A stretch of DNA of 52,728 nucleotides from JAVBNA01 sp031551875 (lineage in GTDB: Bacteria; Bacillota; Clostridia; Oscillospirales; Acutalibacteraceae): NCBI GenBank assembly GCA_031551875.1, contig JAVBNA010000010.1, forward strand, positions 1-52,728. Reading direction: 5' to 3'. A program made the position numbers and the translations under genes. Shown here piece after piece: positions 19,293-27,887 of this stretch (position 1 is the first letter of the stretch; each line of letters begins with the position of its first letter). The notes under the pieces are model-generated. The model was not told the origin of the DNA. It saw only the letters and a list, made by a program, of their open reading frames with translations, and made no database searches.

Positions 19293-19724
19293 TTATTCCT
19301 CCGTTTTCTGTTGATTTCTTCTATAGTCTAAGTAGTCCTGCAAAATAATGGTGGCCGCCACCGCGTCCACCACCGCCTTGCGCTTTTTTCCGCGCGTGTC
19401 GGTCTGATTGAGATAACCGTGCGCCGTAATAGAGGTGCCGCGCTCGTCGCGCAGTGTCACGGGAAGCCCGGCCGCTGCCTCCAGCTGCTGTGCAAACTCC
19501 GCCGCATTGTGCGCACTCTCCCCGGCGCTGCCGTCCATATTGCGAGGGTGTCCCACGACAATCTCCTCCGCGCCCCGGTCAATCGCCTCCTGTGCCACGC
19601 GGGCGAGCAGCTGTTTCCGGTTTTGCAAGGGAATCACGCCGACCGGGGAGGCCAACCTCTCCCCCTTGTCGCATATCGCGAGCCCGGTGCGCACACTTCC
19701 CAAATCCACCGCCAAAATCACCAT
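19293..19724 (-). CDS. ruvX: RuvX/YqgF family Holliday-junction resolvase-like nuclease
   Basis: This 143-residue RNase-H-fold protein belongs to the YqgF family, linked to pre-16S rRNA 5' processing and to Holliday junction resolution. Acidic active-site residues are visible in LAVDLGSVRTG, in the DERGTS segment and in AVVDAVAA near the end. The ATG at 19724 is chosen because AGGAGG lies 7 bases upstream; a longer frame would overlap the preceding gene further. The stop of the upstream phosphatase gene lies beside this AGGAGG site. Confidence 0.92.
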   Translation of the reverse strand: MVILAVDLGSVRTGLAICDKGERLASPVGVIPLQNRKQLLARVAQEAIDRGAEEIVVGHPRNMDGSAGESAHNAAEFAQQLEAAAGLPVTLRDERGTSITAHGYLNQTDTRGKKRKAVVDAVAATIILQDYLDYRRNQQKTEE

Positions 19725-19735
19725 GCACCCGCCTC

Positions 19736-20416
19736 CTATTCGAACACCATGGCCGCCCGGGCGTCGGGCTGCCACCAGCGTTGTTTTTTCAGGGTGCTCA
19801 GCTCCTCGGACAGGTGGCTTAAATCGTTTTCCAGCACCACCCTGGGCGTGAGCGTTTCATCAAAGTCAATGAGGCTGACCGCCGTGTTGTCGCACCACGC
19901 GATCTCGTTGAGCGCCTCAATGGGCTTGCCGTGGGCGCGGCAGAGGAAGTTGCGGATGGCACAGCCGTGGGACACGACACAGATTGTCTGTCCCCCGTGG
20001 GCGCGCACAATCCCCGTGACCGCGTTCCAAATACGGTCATACACCGCGCGCATGGATTCGCCGCCGTCGGGGTGAAACGCCCACGGCGCAAGGTTCCAGC
20101 GGCGCGCCTCCTCGGGATACAGGTCAGGAAGCGATTTCCAGGCACGCCCCTCCCACACGCCGCCGTTGATCTCCATAAGCCCCTCCTCCACGCGCAGGGG
20201 CATCTCGTGGTGCCGCGCCGCCGCCCGTGCGGTCAGCTGTGCGCGCCTGAGCGGGCTTGTGTAGACCGCATCAAAGGGAAGCGTACGACAGCGCTCGGCC
20301 AGACGGTCAAGCTGCCGCCGTCCGTTTTCGCTGATCTCGGAGTCGGTGTGTCCCTGAAACACCCGGTTTAAATTACCCTCCGCCTCACAGTGGCGGATCA
20401 GCACAATGCGTGTCAT
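19736..20416 (-). CDS. histidine phosphatase family protein
   Basis: This 226-residue enzyme of the phosphoglycerate-mutase-like superfamily has the catalytic motif RHCEAEGN near the N-terminus (phospho-histidine), the second Arg in YTSPLRRAQLTA and the second His in VVSHGCAIR. These fit a broad phosphatase (CobC/PhoE-like) rather than glycolytic phosphoglycerate mutase, which is longer. The natural substrate is unknown. Start at 20416 is supported by AAGGAGG 5 bases upstream; this site overlaps the pyrD stop codon. Confidence 0.9.
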   Translation of the reverse strand: MTRIVLIRHCEAEGNLNRVFQGHTDSEISENGRRQLDRLAERCRTLPFDAVYTSPLRRAQLTARAAARHHEMPLRVEEGLMEINGGVWEGRAWKSLPDLYPEEARRWNLAPWAFHPDGGESMRAVYDRIWNAVTGIVRAHGGQTICVVSHGCAIRNFLCRAHGKPIEALNEIAWCDNTAVSLIDFDETLTPRVVLENDLSHLSEELSTLKKQRWWQPDARAAMVFE

Positions 20417-20427
20417 GGCGTCCTCCT

Positions 20428-21339
20428 TTACCACGGCTTTATGGTTCCTGTCAGCTGCCCTACGCTCTGGATACCCTTTTCGTCGAGATAATTGTTCAGC
20501 CCCTCCACAATTTTGATCGGGGCATACGGGTCGGCGAACAGCGCCGTGCCCACCTGCACCGCCGCCGCGCCCGCCATGAGCATTTCCACGGCGTCCTGCC
20601 AGGCCGCGATCCCGCCCATGCCGACAATGGGGATGCGCACCGCCTGCGCCACCTGCCAGACCATGCGCACCGCCACCGGGAAAACCGCGGGGCCGGACAG
20701 ACCGCCGGTGTTGTTGCGGAGGATGGGTCGTCCGGTGTGGATGTCCAGGCGCATACCGGTTAGCGTATTGATGAGCGACAGCGCGTCCGCGCCCGCCGCC
20801 TCGGCGGCTTTCGCAATGGCGGCAATGTCGGTGACATTGGGGGACAGCTTGACCATCAGCGGTTTTGTACAGCGGGCGCGTACCGCCGCGGTGATTGCCC
20901 CCACTGATTCACACGAGGTGCCGAACTGCACGCCGCCCTCTTTGACGTTGGGACAGGAGATATTCAGCTCGATCATGTCTATGTCCGTTCCGCTCAGACG
21001 CTCTGCCATCGCACAGTATTCTTCGACAGTGTTGCCCGCGATATTCGCGATGGCGGCCGTATTCTGCGCCTTGAGCCACGGCAGATCCTCTTTAATAAAG
21101 TGCTCCACACCGGGGTTTTGCAGCCCCACGGCGTTGAGCATCCCCGATGGGGTTTCTGCCACACGCGGCGGCGGATTTCCTTCCCGCGGGTGCAGGGTTG
21201 TGCCCTTGGTGGCCACGCCGCCCAGTCTTTCGAGTTGATACAGCTCGGCATATTCCCGCCCGAAGCCGAAGGTGCCCGAAGCCGTAATCACGGGGTTCTT
21301 CAGCTCCACCCCCGCGATGTTTACCCGTAGATCCGCCAT
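20428..21339 (-). CDS. pyrD: dihydroorotate dehydrogenase B, catalytic subunit
   Basis: This 303-residue FMN enzyme oxidises dihydroorotate to orotate in pyrimidine synthesis. As class 1B it passes electrons through PyrK to NAD+. The catalytic cysteine C129 sits in LNISCPN, and INTLTGM and NNTGGLSGPA line the FMN site. Its ATG overlaps the pyrK stop as TAATG, giving tight coupling of subunits that form a complex. The longer upstream frame lies inside pyrK and is not used. Confidence 0.95.
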   Translation of the reverse strand: MADLRVNIAGVELKNPVITASGTFGFGREYAELYQLERLGGVATKGTTLHPREGNPPPRVAETPSGMLNAVGLQNPGVEHFIKEDLPWLKAQNTAAIANIAGNTVEEYCAMAERLSGTDIDMIELNISCPNVKEGGVQFGTSCESVGAITAAVRARCTKPLMVKLSPNVTDIAAIAKAAEAAGADALSLINTLTGMRLDIHTGRPILRNNTGGLSGPAVFPVAVRMVWQVAQAVRIPIVGMGGIAAWQDAVEMLMAGAAAVQVGTALFADPYAPIKIVEGLNNYLDEKGIQSVGQLTGTIKPW

Positions 21340-22109
21340 TACCACACCACCTCTTTGCTGTCGTAGACCGGCCCGTCCTTGCACACGTGGGTGTGCACCT
21401 CACGGCCGTCCCGGATTGTCTTGCACGCGCACACCAGACAGGCGCCGATGCCGCACGCCATGCGCTCCTCAAGCGAAACCTGACAGTGCACGCCCCGCTC
21501 CTCGCACAGCGTCGCAACCGCCCTCAGCATGGGACGCGGACCGCAGATATACACGGTGTCAACATCGTTCTCCGCAAGCGCCATTTTCACAAGGTCGGTG
21601 ACAAAGCCGTGGTGTCCCATTGTGCCGTCGTCGGTGGCCACCTGCACGCGGCAGCCCGCCGAAGCAAATTCGCCGATTAAAATGGCATTCGTCGCCGAGC
21701 GGAAGCCTAAAATGACCGACGCGTTGCCGCCGTACAGCCGCGCGGGATACAGCAGGGGCGGCACACCGATCCCGCCGCCCACAAAGAGGGCTTTGCCCTT
21801 CTGTTCAGGCAGAGAGAATCCGTTGCCGAGCGGCGCGAGCACATCCAGATCCTGCCCGGCCTCGGCCGTGCACAGGATATCCGTCCCCTCGCCGCGCACC
21901 TCGACCACAAAACGAATCCGCCCCCTTTCGGGATCGGCGTCACAGATCGAGATGGGGCGGCGCAGCGTCCTGCTCGGTACGCTGATGTTCGCAAACTGTC
22001 CCGGCAGAGCGTGAGCGGCCAATGCGGGCGCGTGCACCCAAAAGTCAAAGATTCCGGGCGCGGCCTCCCGTTTTCCGAGAATCTTACAGGGAAATACGTC
22101 ATAGCGCAT
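21339..22109 (-). CDS. pyrK: dihydroorotate dehydrogenase B, electron transfer subunit
   Basis: This 256-residue FAD and 2Fe-2S protein links PyrD to NAD+. It has a ferredoxin-reductase-type fold with the FAD motif RPISICD, the pyridine-nucleotide motif GGGIGVPPLL and a C-terminal cluster C219-x4-C224-x2-C227-x15-C243 that binds 2Fe-2S. The ATG at 22109 is preceded by AAAGGAGG. It is the first gene of the operon pyrK-pyrD-phosphatase-ruvX-cyclophilin. The other pyrimidine genes are not in the window, and no PyrR attenuator is seen in the short leader. Confidence 0.95.
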   Translation of the reverse strand: MRYDVFPCKILGKREAAPGIFDFWVHAPALAAHALPGQFANISVPSRTLRRPISICDADPERGRIRFVVEVRGEGTDILCTAEAGQDLDVLAPLGNGFSLPEQKGKALFVGGGIGVPPLLYPARLYGGNASVILGFRSATNAILIGEFASAGCRVQVATDDGTMGHHGFVTDLVKMALAENDVDTVYICGPRPMLRAVATLCEERGVHCQVSLEERMACGIGACLVCACKTIRDGREVHTHVCKDGPVYDSKEVVW

Positions 22110-22137
22110 GGTCGAACCTCCTTTGCGTTTAACAATC

Positions 22138-22166
22138 AGTATACCATAAAAAAACGCCGCGGTAAA
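22138..22166 (-). promoter_or_regulatory. promoter of the pyrK operon
   Basis: On the minus strand TTTACC (22166-22161) and TATACT (22143-22138) are 17 bases apart, with TGG before the -10 (extended -10). The ribosome binding site follows about 15 bases later, so the leader is too short for a classic pyrimidine attenuator. Confidence 0.65.
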
Positions 22167-22178
22167 GAAAAGAAAGGC

Positions 22179-22225
22179 ACAAAAACCCTGCCGGAAGGGC
22201 ATCCTGTTTCCGGCAGGGTTTTTGT
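22179..22225 (-). terminator. terminator of the pst-pho operon
   Basis: An 18-bp perfect stem (22179-22196 with 22208-22225) with an 11-base loop and T-rich flank on both strands lies after phoR. A small GC hairpin (CCGCCC/GGGCGG, 22261-22276) also precedes it. Confidence 0.85.
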
Positions 22226-22301
22226 CGTTTTATTGCGAAGTAACAACAAGGTATAATGCTCCGCCCGAAGGGGCGGGGTCGCCTCTGGGGGACAATACCG
22301 G

Positions 22302-23969
22302 TTATTCTACCTCAATCATCACGGTCACTTTGGTGCCGGCGCCCTCCTTGCTTTCAATGCGGGCGCTGCCGTTATGATGCATGGCGATGTGCTTGACAAT
22401 GGACAGGCCGAGACCGGTGCCCCCGGTCTTTTTGGAGCGCGACCGATCCACACGGTAAAAGCGCTCGAATATCCGTTCAATGTGCTCCTCGGGGATGCCG
22501 ATCCCCGTATCGGACACCTCGATCACCGCGCTGTTTCCCTCCCTGACAATGCTCATGTCCACGCGGCCGCCCTCCTGATTGTACTTGATGGCGTTGTCCA
22601 CGAGGTTGTAAAACAGCTCAAAGAGCATGCCCCGGTTGGCATGCACCGTAAAATCCCCGCCCGACAGGTTTACCGTGACGCCCTTCATGCGCGCCGCATC
22701 CTGAAGGCCTTCCGCGGCCTCCTGCGCCACCGTGTGAAGCGTAAAAACCTCTCGATGCTTCTCCCCTTTCTCGTCGAGCTTGGAGAGGGAAATGATGTCG
22801 TCGATCAGATTGATCAGGCGGGTGACCTCCTCCCGGATTTTCCCCGAAAAGCCCCGCACATCCTCCGGTTTGGCCATCCCGCTCTCAATCATCTCGGATA
22901 GCCCCAGAATGGTGGTCAGCGGCGTTTTGAGCTCATGGGACACGTTGGCAGAGAATTCCCGTCTCAATTTTTCCGCGCCCGCCTTTTCGGTGACGTCCAG
23001 GAACAGCGCCAGCACGCCGGTCAGCGTCCCGTCCTGCATGACGGGGTTGATGAACACGTCCACCGCCCGGCCGTCCTGCTCGGCCGTGAAGCCTGAGCTT
23101 TCTCCGCAAAGCGCTTTTTTCACGCCGCGCGTCATCTCAACGTCGCGGGTCAGCGCAAAGATGCTTTTCCCGTCGTACGCGCCGTCCTCAGCGTGCAGGA
23201 ACTTGCAGGCGCTGTGGTTCAGGGAAAGGATCAGCCCCTTGCTGTCGAGCAGGATCAGCCCCTCGTTCATCTCCCCGGTGATTGTCTTTATGGTGTTGGC
23301 ACGGCTTTCCAGATCCAGCATCTGTTCGCGAATCTGCTCACGCTGGTGAATGATGGTGCGCACCAGCGGCGACAGCTCGTCGTAAATTTTGATTTCGCCC
23401 TCCGCGAGGTTCAGCCGGTTGAGGGGCGCCACAATTTTTCTTACCAGCTGGCGTCCGACCACGACAACCAGTAGAAAGATGACAAACAGAATCCCCACGA
23501 TGGCCGGAAAGACACCCAAAAACATGCTGTACAGATTTTGGCTGGTTTTGGCAAGGCGCAGGATGTTTCCGTCGGACAGCTTGAGTGCATAGTAATAGGC
23601 TTCGCGGTGAAGCGTCTCGGAGCGGCGCACATTCTCCCCTATCCCCTCCCTAGCGGCTGCCTGAATCTCGGGACGGCCGGCGTGGCTCGGAAGCGTATCC
23701 GCCTCCATGTAGCTGTCATAGAGCACAGTTCCGTCTCCGTCAAGCAGCGTTACGCGGCTTTCCGGCGGCGACAAATCAAGCGTATTCAGATAGGCTAGGT
23801 CGTCGGCTTCATATTCAATGTTTTTTCGGAACATCTCGGCGTCCTCGCGAACCTCGGTTTTCATTTGTGTGCTCCATACACCGTAAAATACAAGCACGGC
23901 CGACAGTGCTGTGAGGATAATACTGAACAGGGCGAGCAGCCACATAGTACGGTTGATACGTTTTTTCAT
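22302..23969 (-). CDS. phoR: phosphate sensor histidine kinase PhoR
   Basis: This 555-residue membrane kinase has a first membrane segment (about 10-30), an outside sensing part (about 35-150), a second membrane segment (about 157-177), a PAS domain with coiled region, HisKA with H345 in NVSHELKTPLTT, and an HATPase domain ending in GTGLGLSIVKH. The identity as PhoR rests on its place at the end of the pst-phoU-phoB operon and the PAS architecture; alone it could be any PhoR/WalK-type kinase. Its start lies 2 bases after the phoB stop, with the binding site inside phoB. Confidence 0.88.
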   Translation of the reverse strand: MKKRINRTMWLLALFSIILTALSAVLVFYGVWSTQMKTEVREDAEMFRKNIEYEADDLAYLNTLDLSPPESRVTLLDGDGTVLYDSYMEADTLPSHAGRPEIQAAAREGIGENVRRSETLHREAYYYALKLSDGNILRLAKTSQNLYSMFLGVFPAIVGILFVIFLLVVVVGRQLVRKIVAPLNRLNLAEGEIKIYDELSPLVRTIIHQREQIREQMLDLESRANTIKTITGEMNEGLILLDSKGLILSLNHSACKFLHAEDGAYDGKSIFALTRDVEMTRGVKKALCGESSGFTAEQDGRAVDVFINPVMQDGTLTGVLALFLDVTEKAGAEKLRREFSANVSHELKTPLTTILGLSEMIESGMAKPEDVRGFSGKIREEVTRLINLIDDIISLSKLDEKGEKHREVFTLHTVAQEAAEGLQDAARMKGVTVNLSGGDFTVHANRGMLFELFYNLVDNAIKYNQEGGRVDMSIVREGNSAVIEVSDTGIGIPEEHIERIFERFYRVDRSRSKKTGGTGLGLSIVKHIAMHHNGSARIESKEGAGTKVTVMIEVE

Positions 23970-23971
23970 AC

Positions 23972-24646
23972 TCAGTCTCCTAACTTATACCCCACGCCGC
24001 GGATGGTCTTGATGGCCTCCCCCGCGCCGCCCAGCTTCTGACGCAGGGTTTTGACGTGCATGTCGACCGTGCGGCTCTCACCCTCATAGTCAAAGCCCCA
24101 GACATGGTTCATGATCTTGTCGCGGCTGAGCACAATGCCGGTGTTTTGCAGGAGATAGCACAGCAGATCGAACTCTTTGAGGGTGAGCGTGGCGGGCTGT
24201 CCCGCCGCCGTCACCGCATACTTCTGTACATCGACCGTGATGTCCCCAAAGCACAGCGGCCTGTCCCCCTTGGAAGGTGCGGTGCGGCGCAGCAGCGCCT
24301 TAACACGGGAGATCAGTTCAAGCACGGAAAATGGCTTGATTATGTAGTCGTCAGCGCCCAGATCTAGGCCCCTGACACGGTCGTATTCGCTGCCCTTGGC
24401 GGTCACCATGATCACGGGCAGGTGCTCGGTCGAGGCCGCCCCGCGCAAACGCTTGAGGATGGCCAGCCCGTCCTCGCCCGGCAGCATAATGTCGAGCAGC
24501 ACCAGATCGGGCGTCTCGCGCTGGAGCGCCTCAAAAAAGCACGCGCCGTTCTCAAACGCCGACGGCGCAAACTCCGCCGATTCTAGCGCATAAACAATTA
24601 GGTCGCGGATATTTTCATCATCCTCAATCAGATAGATTTTCTGCAT
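23972..24646 (-). CDS. phoB: phosphate response regulator PhoB/PhoP, OmpR family
   Basis: This 224-residue regulator has a receiver domain with phospho-acceptor D52 in LLDIMLPG, acidic pocket EDDEN and conserved K in ITVTAKGSE-like position, followed by a winged-helix DNA-binding domain (about 130-224) ending in VRGVGYKL. It would bind the TTTACA repeats upstream of pstS when phosphate is low. Start at 24646 follows AGGTG. It lies between phoU and phoR in the same operon. Confidence 0.92.
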   Translation of the reverse strand: MQKIYLIEDDENIRDLIVYALESAEFAPSAFENGACFFEALQRETPDLVLLDIMLPGEDGLAILKRLRGAASTEHLPVIMVTAKGSEYDRVRGLDLGADDYIIKPFSVLELISRVKALLRRTAPSKGDRPLCFGDITVDVQKYAVTAAGQPATLTLKEFDLLCYLLQNTGIVLSRDKIMNHVWGFDYEGESRTVDMHVKTLRQKLGGAGEAIKTIRGVGYKLGD

Positions 24647-24676
24647 GGATCGTCACACCTTTCGGGCAGGCTTTAC

Positions 24677-25330
24677 TTACATATTGCCATATTTATGCTC
24701 GCCCGTCAATGAAAACACCACCCATTCGGCGATGTTGACCACGTGGTCGCCGATGCGCTCTAGGTATTTCGCGATCATCATCAGGTCAATCGCCTGCGCG
24801 CCGTTGTCGGCATTCTCACGGATCGAGTCGATCAGGTCGCTGCGCACACGGTTGAACAGGTCATCCACCACGTCGTCCTGCACGATCACCTCGTTGGCCA
24901 GCCCCAGATCCTTTCTGACAAACGCGTCCAGTGCGTCATTGAGCATTCCGATCACCTCGCGCGCCATCTCGGGAATGAGATCCAGCTGCCGGATGTAGGG
25001 CGTGCCGGCCAGATAAATGGTAATTTCCGAGATGTCGGCGCTCTGGTCGCCGATGCGCTCCATGTCAGTGATCATTTTCAGGGCGGAGGAAATCTGGCGC
25101 AGGTCGCGCGCGATGGGCTGCTGCTGAAGCAGGAGCTTTAAGCACAGGGACTCAATTTCCTTTTCCTTCTGGTTGATTTCGGTGTCAAACTCGATCGCCT
25201 TGCGGGCGAGGACCGTGTCCTGCGTTGTCAGACCCTTGACCGCCATGGAGATCGCGTATTCAATCTGCCCGCCCATTTCAATTAAATTGTTGTTCAGCTG
25301 CGTCAGCTGTTCGTCAAATCGGTTGCGCAT
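24677..25330 (-). CDS. phoU: phosphate signalling complex protein PhoU
   Basis: PhoU is a 217-residue helical protein that represses Pho signalling when phosphate is plentiful, acting between the PstABC transporter and PhoR. Two copies of the metal-binding pattern are present: DMERIGDQSADI and YLERIGDHVVNI. Length is normal. Its ATG shares a base with the pstB stop (TGATG), so it is coupled to pstB. Confidence 0.95.
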   Translation of the reverse strand: MRNRFDEQLTQLNNNLIEMGGQIEYAISMAVKGLTTQDTVLARKAIEFDTEINQKEKEIESLCLKLLLQQQPIARDLRQISSALKMITDMERIGDQSADISEITIYLAGTPYIRQLDLIPEMAREVIGMLNDALDAFVRKDLGLANEVIVQDDVVDDLFNRVRSDLIDSIRENADNGAQAIDLMMIAKYLERIGDHVVNIAEWVVFSLTGEHKYGNM

Positions 25331-26079
25331 CAGCCAAACCTCCCTGTAATGTAATCTTCGGTCTTTTTTTCTCGGGGGTTGGCAAACAACTGAATCGTGT
25401 CATCGTATTCAATGACTTCCCCCAGCAGGAAAAAGGCCGTCTTATCCGAAATACGCGTCGCCTGTTGCATGTTATGCGTGACGATGACAATGCTGTACTT
25501 CTTTTTGAGCTCGAGCACGAGATCCTCAATTTTCGAGGTGGAGATCGGATCGAGCGCTGAGGTGGGCTCATCCATCAGGAGCACCTCCGGCTCGACCGCC
25601 AGCGCCCGCGCGATGCACAGACGCTGCTGCTGTCCGCCCGAAAGGGAGAGCGCGGGCTTTTTGAGGCGGTCCTTGACCTCCTCCCAGATCGCGGCGTCAC
25701 GCAGGGATTTTTCCACGATGTCGTCCAGCTTGTGCTTGAACCTGACACCATGGGTGCGCGGACCAAAGGCAATGTTGTCATAGACGCTCATGGGAAAGGG
25801 GTTGGGCTTCTGGAAAACCATCCCCACCCGCTTGCGCAACAAATTGACGTCCATACCCTTGTAGATGTTCTCCCCGTCGAGCAGCACCTCCCCGGTGATC
25901 TTGCAACCCTCCACAAGATCATTCATGCGGTTGAGCGATTTAAGCAGTGTGGATTTTCCGCAGCCCGACGGCCCGATAAACGCGGTGATGTCATTTTTTG
26001 CGATGCCCATGTTGACGCCCTTGAGGGCATGGAAGGTTCCGTAATACAGGTTGAGATCCTTTATATCAAATACGTTCAT
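25330..26079 (-). CDS. pstB: phosphate ABC transporter ATP-binding protein
   Basis: This 249-residue ATPase powers high-affinity phosphate uptake. Walker A is GPSGCGKST, the signature is LSGGQQQRLCIARAL, and Walker B is VLLMDEPTSALD. The order and motifs are canonical for PstB. AAAGGA precedes the ATG; pstA ends 3 bases upstream. Confidence 0.97.
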   Translation of the reverse strand: MNVFDIKDLNLYYGTFHALKGVNMGIAKNDITAFIGPSGCGKSTLLKSLNRMNDLVEGCKITGEVLLDGENIYKGMDVNLLRKRVGMVFQKPNPFPMSVYDNIAFGPRTHGVRFKHKLDDIVEKSLRDAAIWEEVKDRLKKPALSLSGGQQQRLCIARALAVEPEVLLMDEPTSALDPISTSKIEDLVLELKKKYSIVIVTHNMQQATRISDKTAFFLLGEVIEYDDTIQLFANPREKKTEDYITGRFG

Positions 26080-26082
26080 AGT

Positions 26083-26952
26083 TTATCCTTTCACAAGCTT
26101 TTTTGCGGCGAAGGCGGAAAGCGCGTTGATGGCGATGACCATTATGAGCAGCACCACTGCCGTGGCGAACGCCTCATTGGTGTGCAGTCCCTCGCCCGAC
26201 AGCGCATACATATGGACGGCGAGCGTCCGTCCAGAGGCCATCGCGTTTTCGGGAATCTTCGCCACGGCTCCGGCGGTGTAAATGAGCGCGGCTGTTTCGC
26301 CGACGATGCGTCCCACCGCGAGGATCACGCCCGACAGAATGCCTGGCACGGCGGCGGGCAGGATGATACGAAAAATGGTGCGAAGCCGCCCTGCGCCCAG
26401 CCCAAAGGAACCCTCACGAAACGAGTCGGGCACCGCTATGAGCGCCTCCTCGGTGGAGCGCATGATGAGCGGCAGGATCATGATCGCCAGTGTAAAGCTG
26501 CCCGCCAGCAGAGAAAAGCCCCAGCCCAGAGCCGTCACAAAAAACAGCATGCCGAACAGTCCGTACACAATGGAGGGAATCCCCGACAGGGTTTCGGCGG
26601 TCACACGTACGACGCCCACGATCTTGTTGCTCTTTTTTGCGTATTCGGTCAGATAGATGGCGGCAAAAATGCCTAGCGGCACCGCAATCAGGAGGGACAG
26701 CGCCGTCATCATGAGCGTGGTGACGATCGCCGGGAACACTGAGACGTTGTCGCTTGTGTATTCGAGCGCGAAGAGCGACGGCTTGAGATAGGGAACGCCG
26801 CGCGCCAGGATATAGATGACCAGGTAAAGCAGAGCCGCAAAGGTGATCAGCGCACACAGACGCACAAACACCTTGAGAATCAAATCCACCGGCTTCACGC
26901 CGGCTTTCGCGCCGCTTTTCTTTCTGTCGAATTCCGGGACTGCCTTTTTCAT
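26083..26952 (-). CDS. pstA: phosphate ABC transporter permease PstA
   Basis: This 289-residue inner-membrane permease has six predicted helices and the PstA loop motif LSGIPSIVYGLFGM plus the ATPase-contact region with ALGAG-like sequence FGLGAGRLRTIFRIILPAA. It pairs with PstC. AGGAGGGG lies before the ATG, which overlaps the pstC end by 4 bases. Confidence 0.95.
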   Translation of the reverse strand: MKKAVPEFDRKKSGAKAGVKPVDLILKVFVRLCALITFAALLYLVIYILARGVPYLKPSLFALEYTSDNVSVFPAIVTTLMMTALSLLIAVPLGIFAAIYLTEYAKKSNKIVGVVRVTAETLSGIPSIVYGLFGMLFFVTALGWGFSLLAGSFTLAIMILPLIMRSTEEALIAVPDSFREGSFGLGAGRLRTIFRIILPAAVPGILSGVILAVGRIVGETAALIYTAGAVAKIPENAMASGRTLAVHMYALSGEGLHTNEAFATAVVLLIMVIAINALSAFAAKKLVKG

Positions 26953-27821
26953 GCGCGTCCCCTCCTTTTCATCAGCGAAAACAAGAGATTGATCAGAAGA
27001 ATAAAGACAAACAGCACGACGCCGGTCGCAACCAGCGCCTCTCTATGCAGGTCGGCCGCATAGCCCATCTCCAGCACGATGTTTGTGGTCAGGGTGCGCA
27101 CGCCCTTGAGGACGTTGTCCGGAAGGCGCGCCTGGTTTCCCGCCACCATCATCACCGCCATGGTCTCCCCGATGGCTCGCCCGATACCCAGCACGATGGA
27201 GGCCATAACGCCCGACTTGGCCGCCGGAAGCACGACAAAAAAGGTACTGCGTTCGTGGCTGGCTCCCAGCGCGAGCGCCCCCTCGTAGTAGCTGTCGGGC
27301 ACGGCGCGCAGCGCGCTTTCGGAAAGGCTGATGATAGTAGGCAGGATCATCAGCCCCAAAAGAATCGAGGCGGTCAGAATGCTTTTCCCGCCCGTGCCAA
27401 AAACGCCGCGGATAAACGGCACCAGCACCACCAGGCCGAAGAAGCCGTAGATGATGGAGGGAATGCCCGCCAAAAGCCCCACCGCCGGCTTGAGAATCTT
27501 GTGCAGCCACGCCGGGCAGAACCGGGCCATATAGACGGCTGTCATGATGCCGATGGGCACGCCGATCACGACAGCGCCCGCCGTGACATAGAGACTGCCC
27601 AGAATCATGGGAAAAATGCCAAAGGACGGAGGGGTATTGGAGGGCTTCCACTCCGTGCCCAGTAAAAAGTCAAATACGCCGATCTTTGCCATCCCCGGAA
27701 TGCCATTGGCAAACAGGAACAAACAGATCAGCAAAACTGCTAGAATACAGGTCGACGCCGCAATCAAAAAAACGGCGTGCATGATATTCTCTCTCCACTT
27801 TTGAACGGTTATTTTACGCAT
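26949..27821 (-). CDS. pstC: phosphate ABC transporter permease PstC
   Basis: This 290-residue permease has six membrane helices; LLAGIPSIIYGFFGLVVL and ALALGASHERSTFFVVLPAA are the matching loop and coupling motifs. It lies 66 bases after pstS, separated by a hairpin, and overlaps pstA by ATGA. Confidence 0.95.
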   Translation of the reverse strand: MRKITVQKWRENIMHAVFLIAASTCILAVLLICLFLFANGIPGMAKIGVFDFLLGTEWKPSNTPPSFGIFPMILGSLYVTAGAVVIGVPIGIMTAVYMARFCPAWLHKILKPAVGLLAGIPSIIYGFFGLVVLVPFIRGVFGTGGKSILTASILLGLMILPTIISLSESALRAVPDSYYEGALALGASHERSTFFVVLPAAKSGVMASIVLGIGRAIGETMAVMMVAGNQARLPDNVLKGVRTLTTNIVLEMGYAADLHREALVATGVVLFVFILLINLLFSLMKRRGRA

Positions 27822-27841
27822 TTTTTTCTCCCATACAGCAG

Positions 27842-27867
27842 GGGGCGCGGAGATTTCCCCGTGCCCC
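27842..27867 (-). promoter_or_regulatory. pstS-pstC intergenic hairpin
   Basis: Arms of 12 bases (27842-27853 and 27856-27867) pair with one mismatch and one G-U. No T-run follows. Such hairpins after solute-binding protein genes commonly protect the upstream mRNA so that the binding protein is made in excess; that role is inferred here. Confidence 0.5.
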
Positions 27868-27887
27868 TCCGGTCTTATCCTTGTCTC

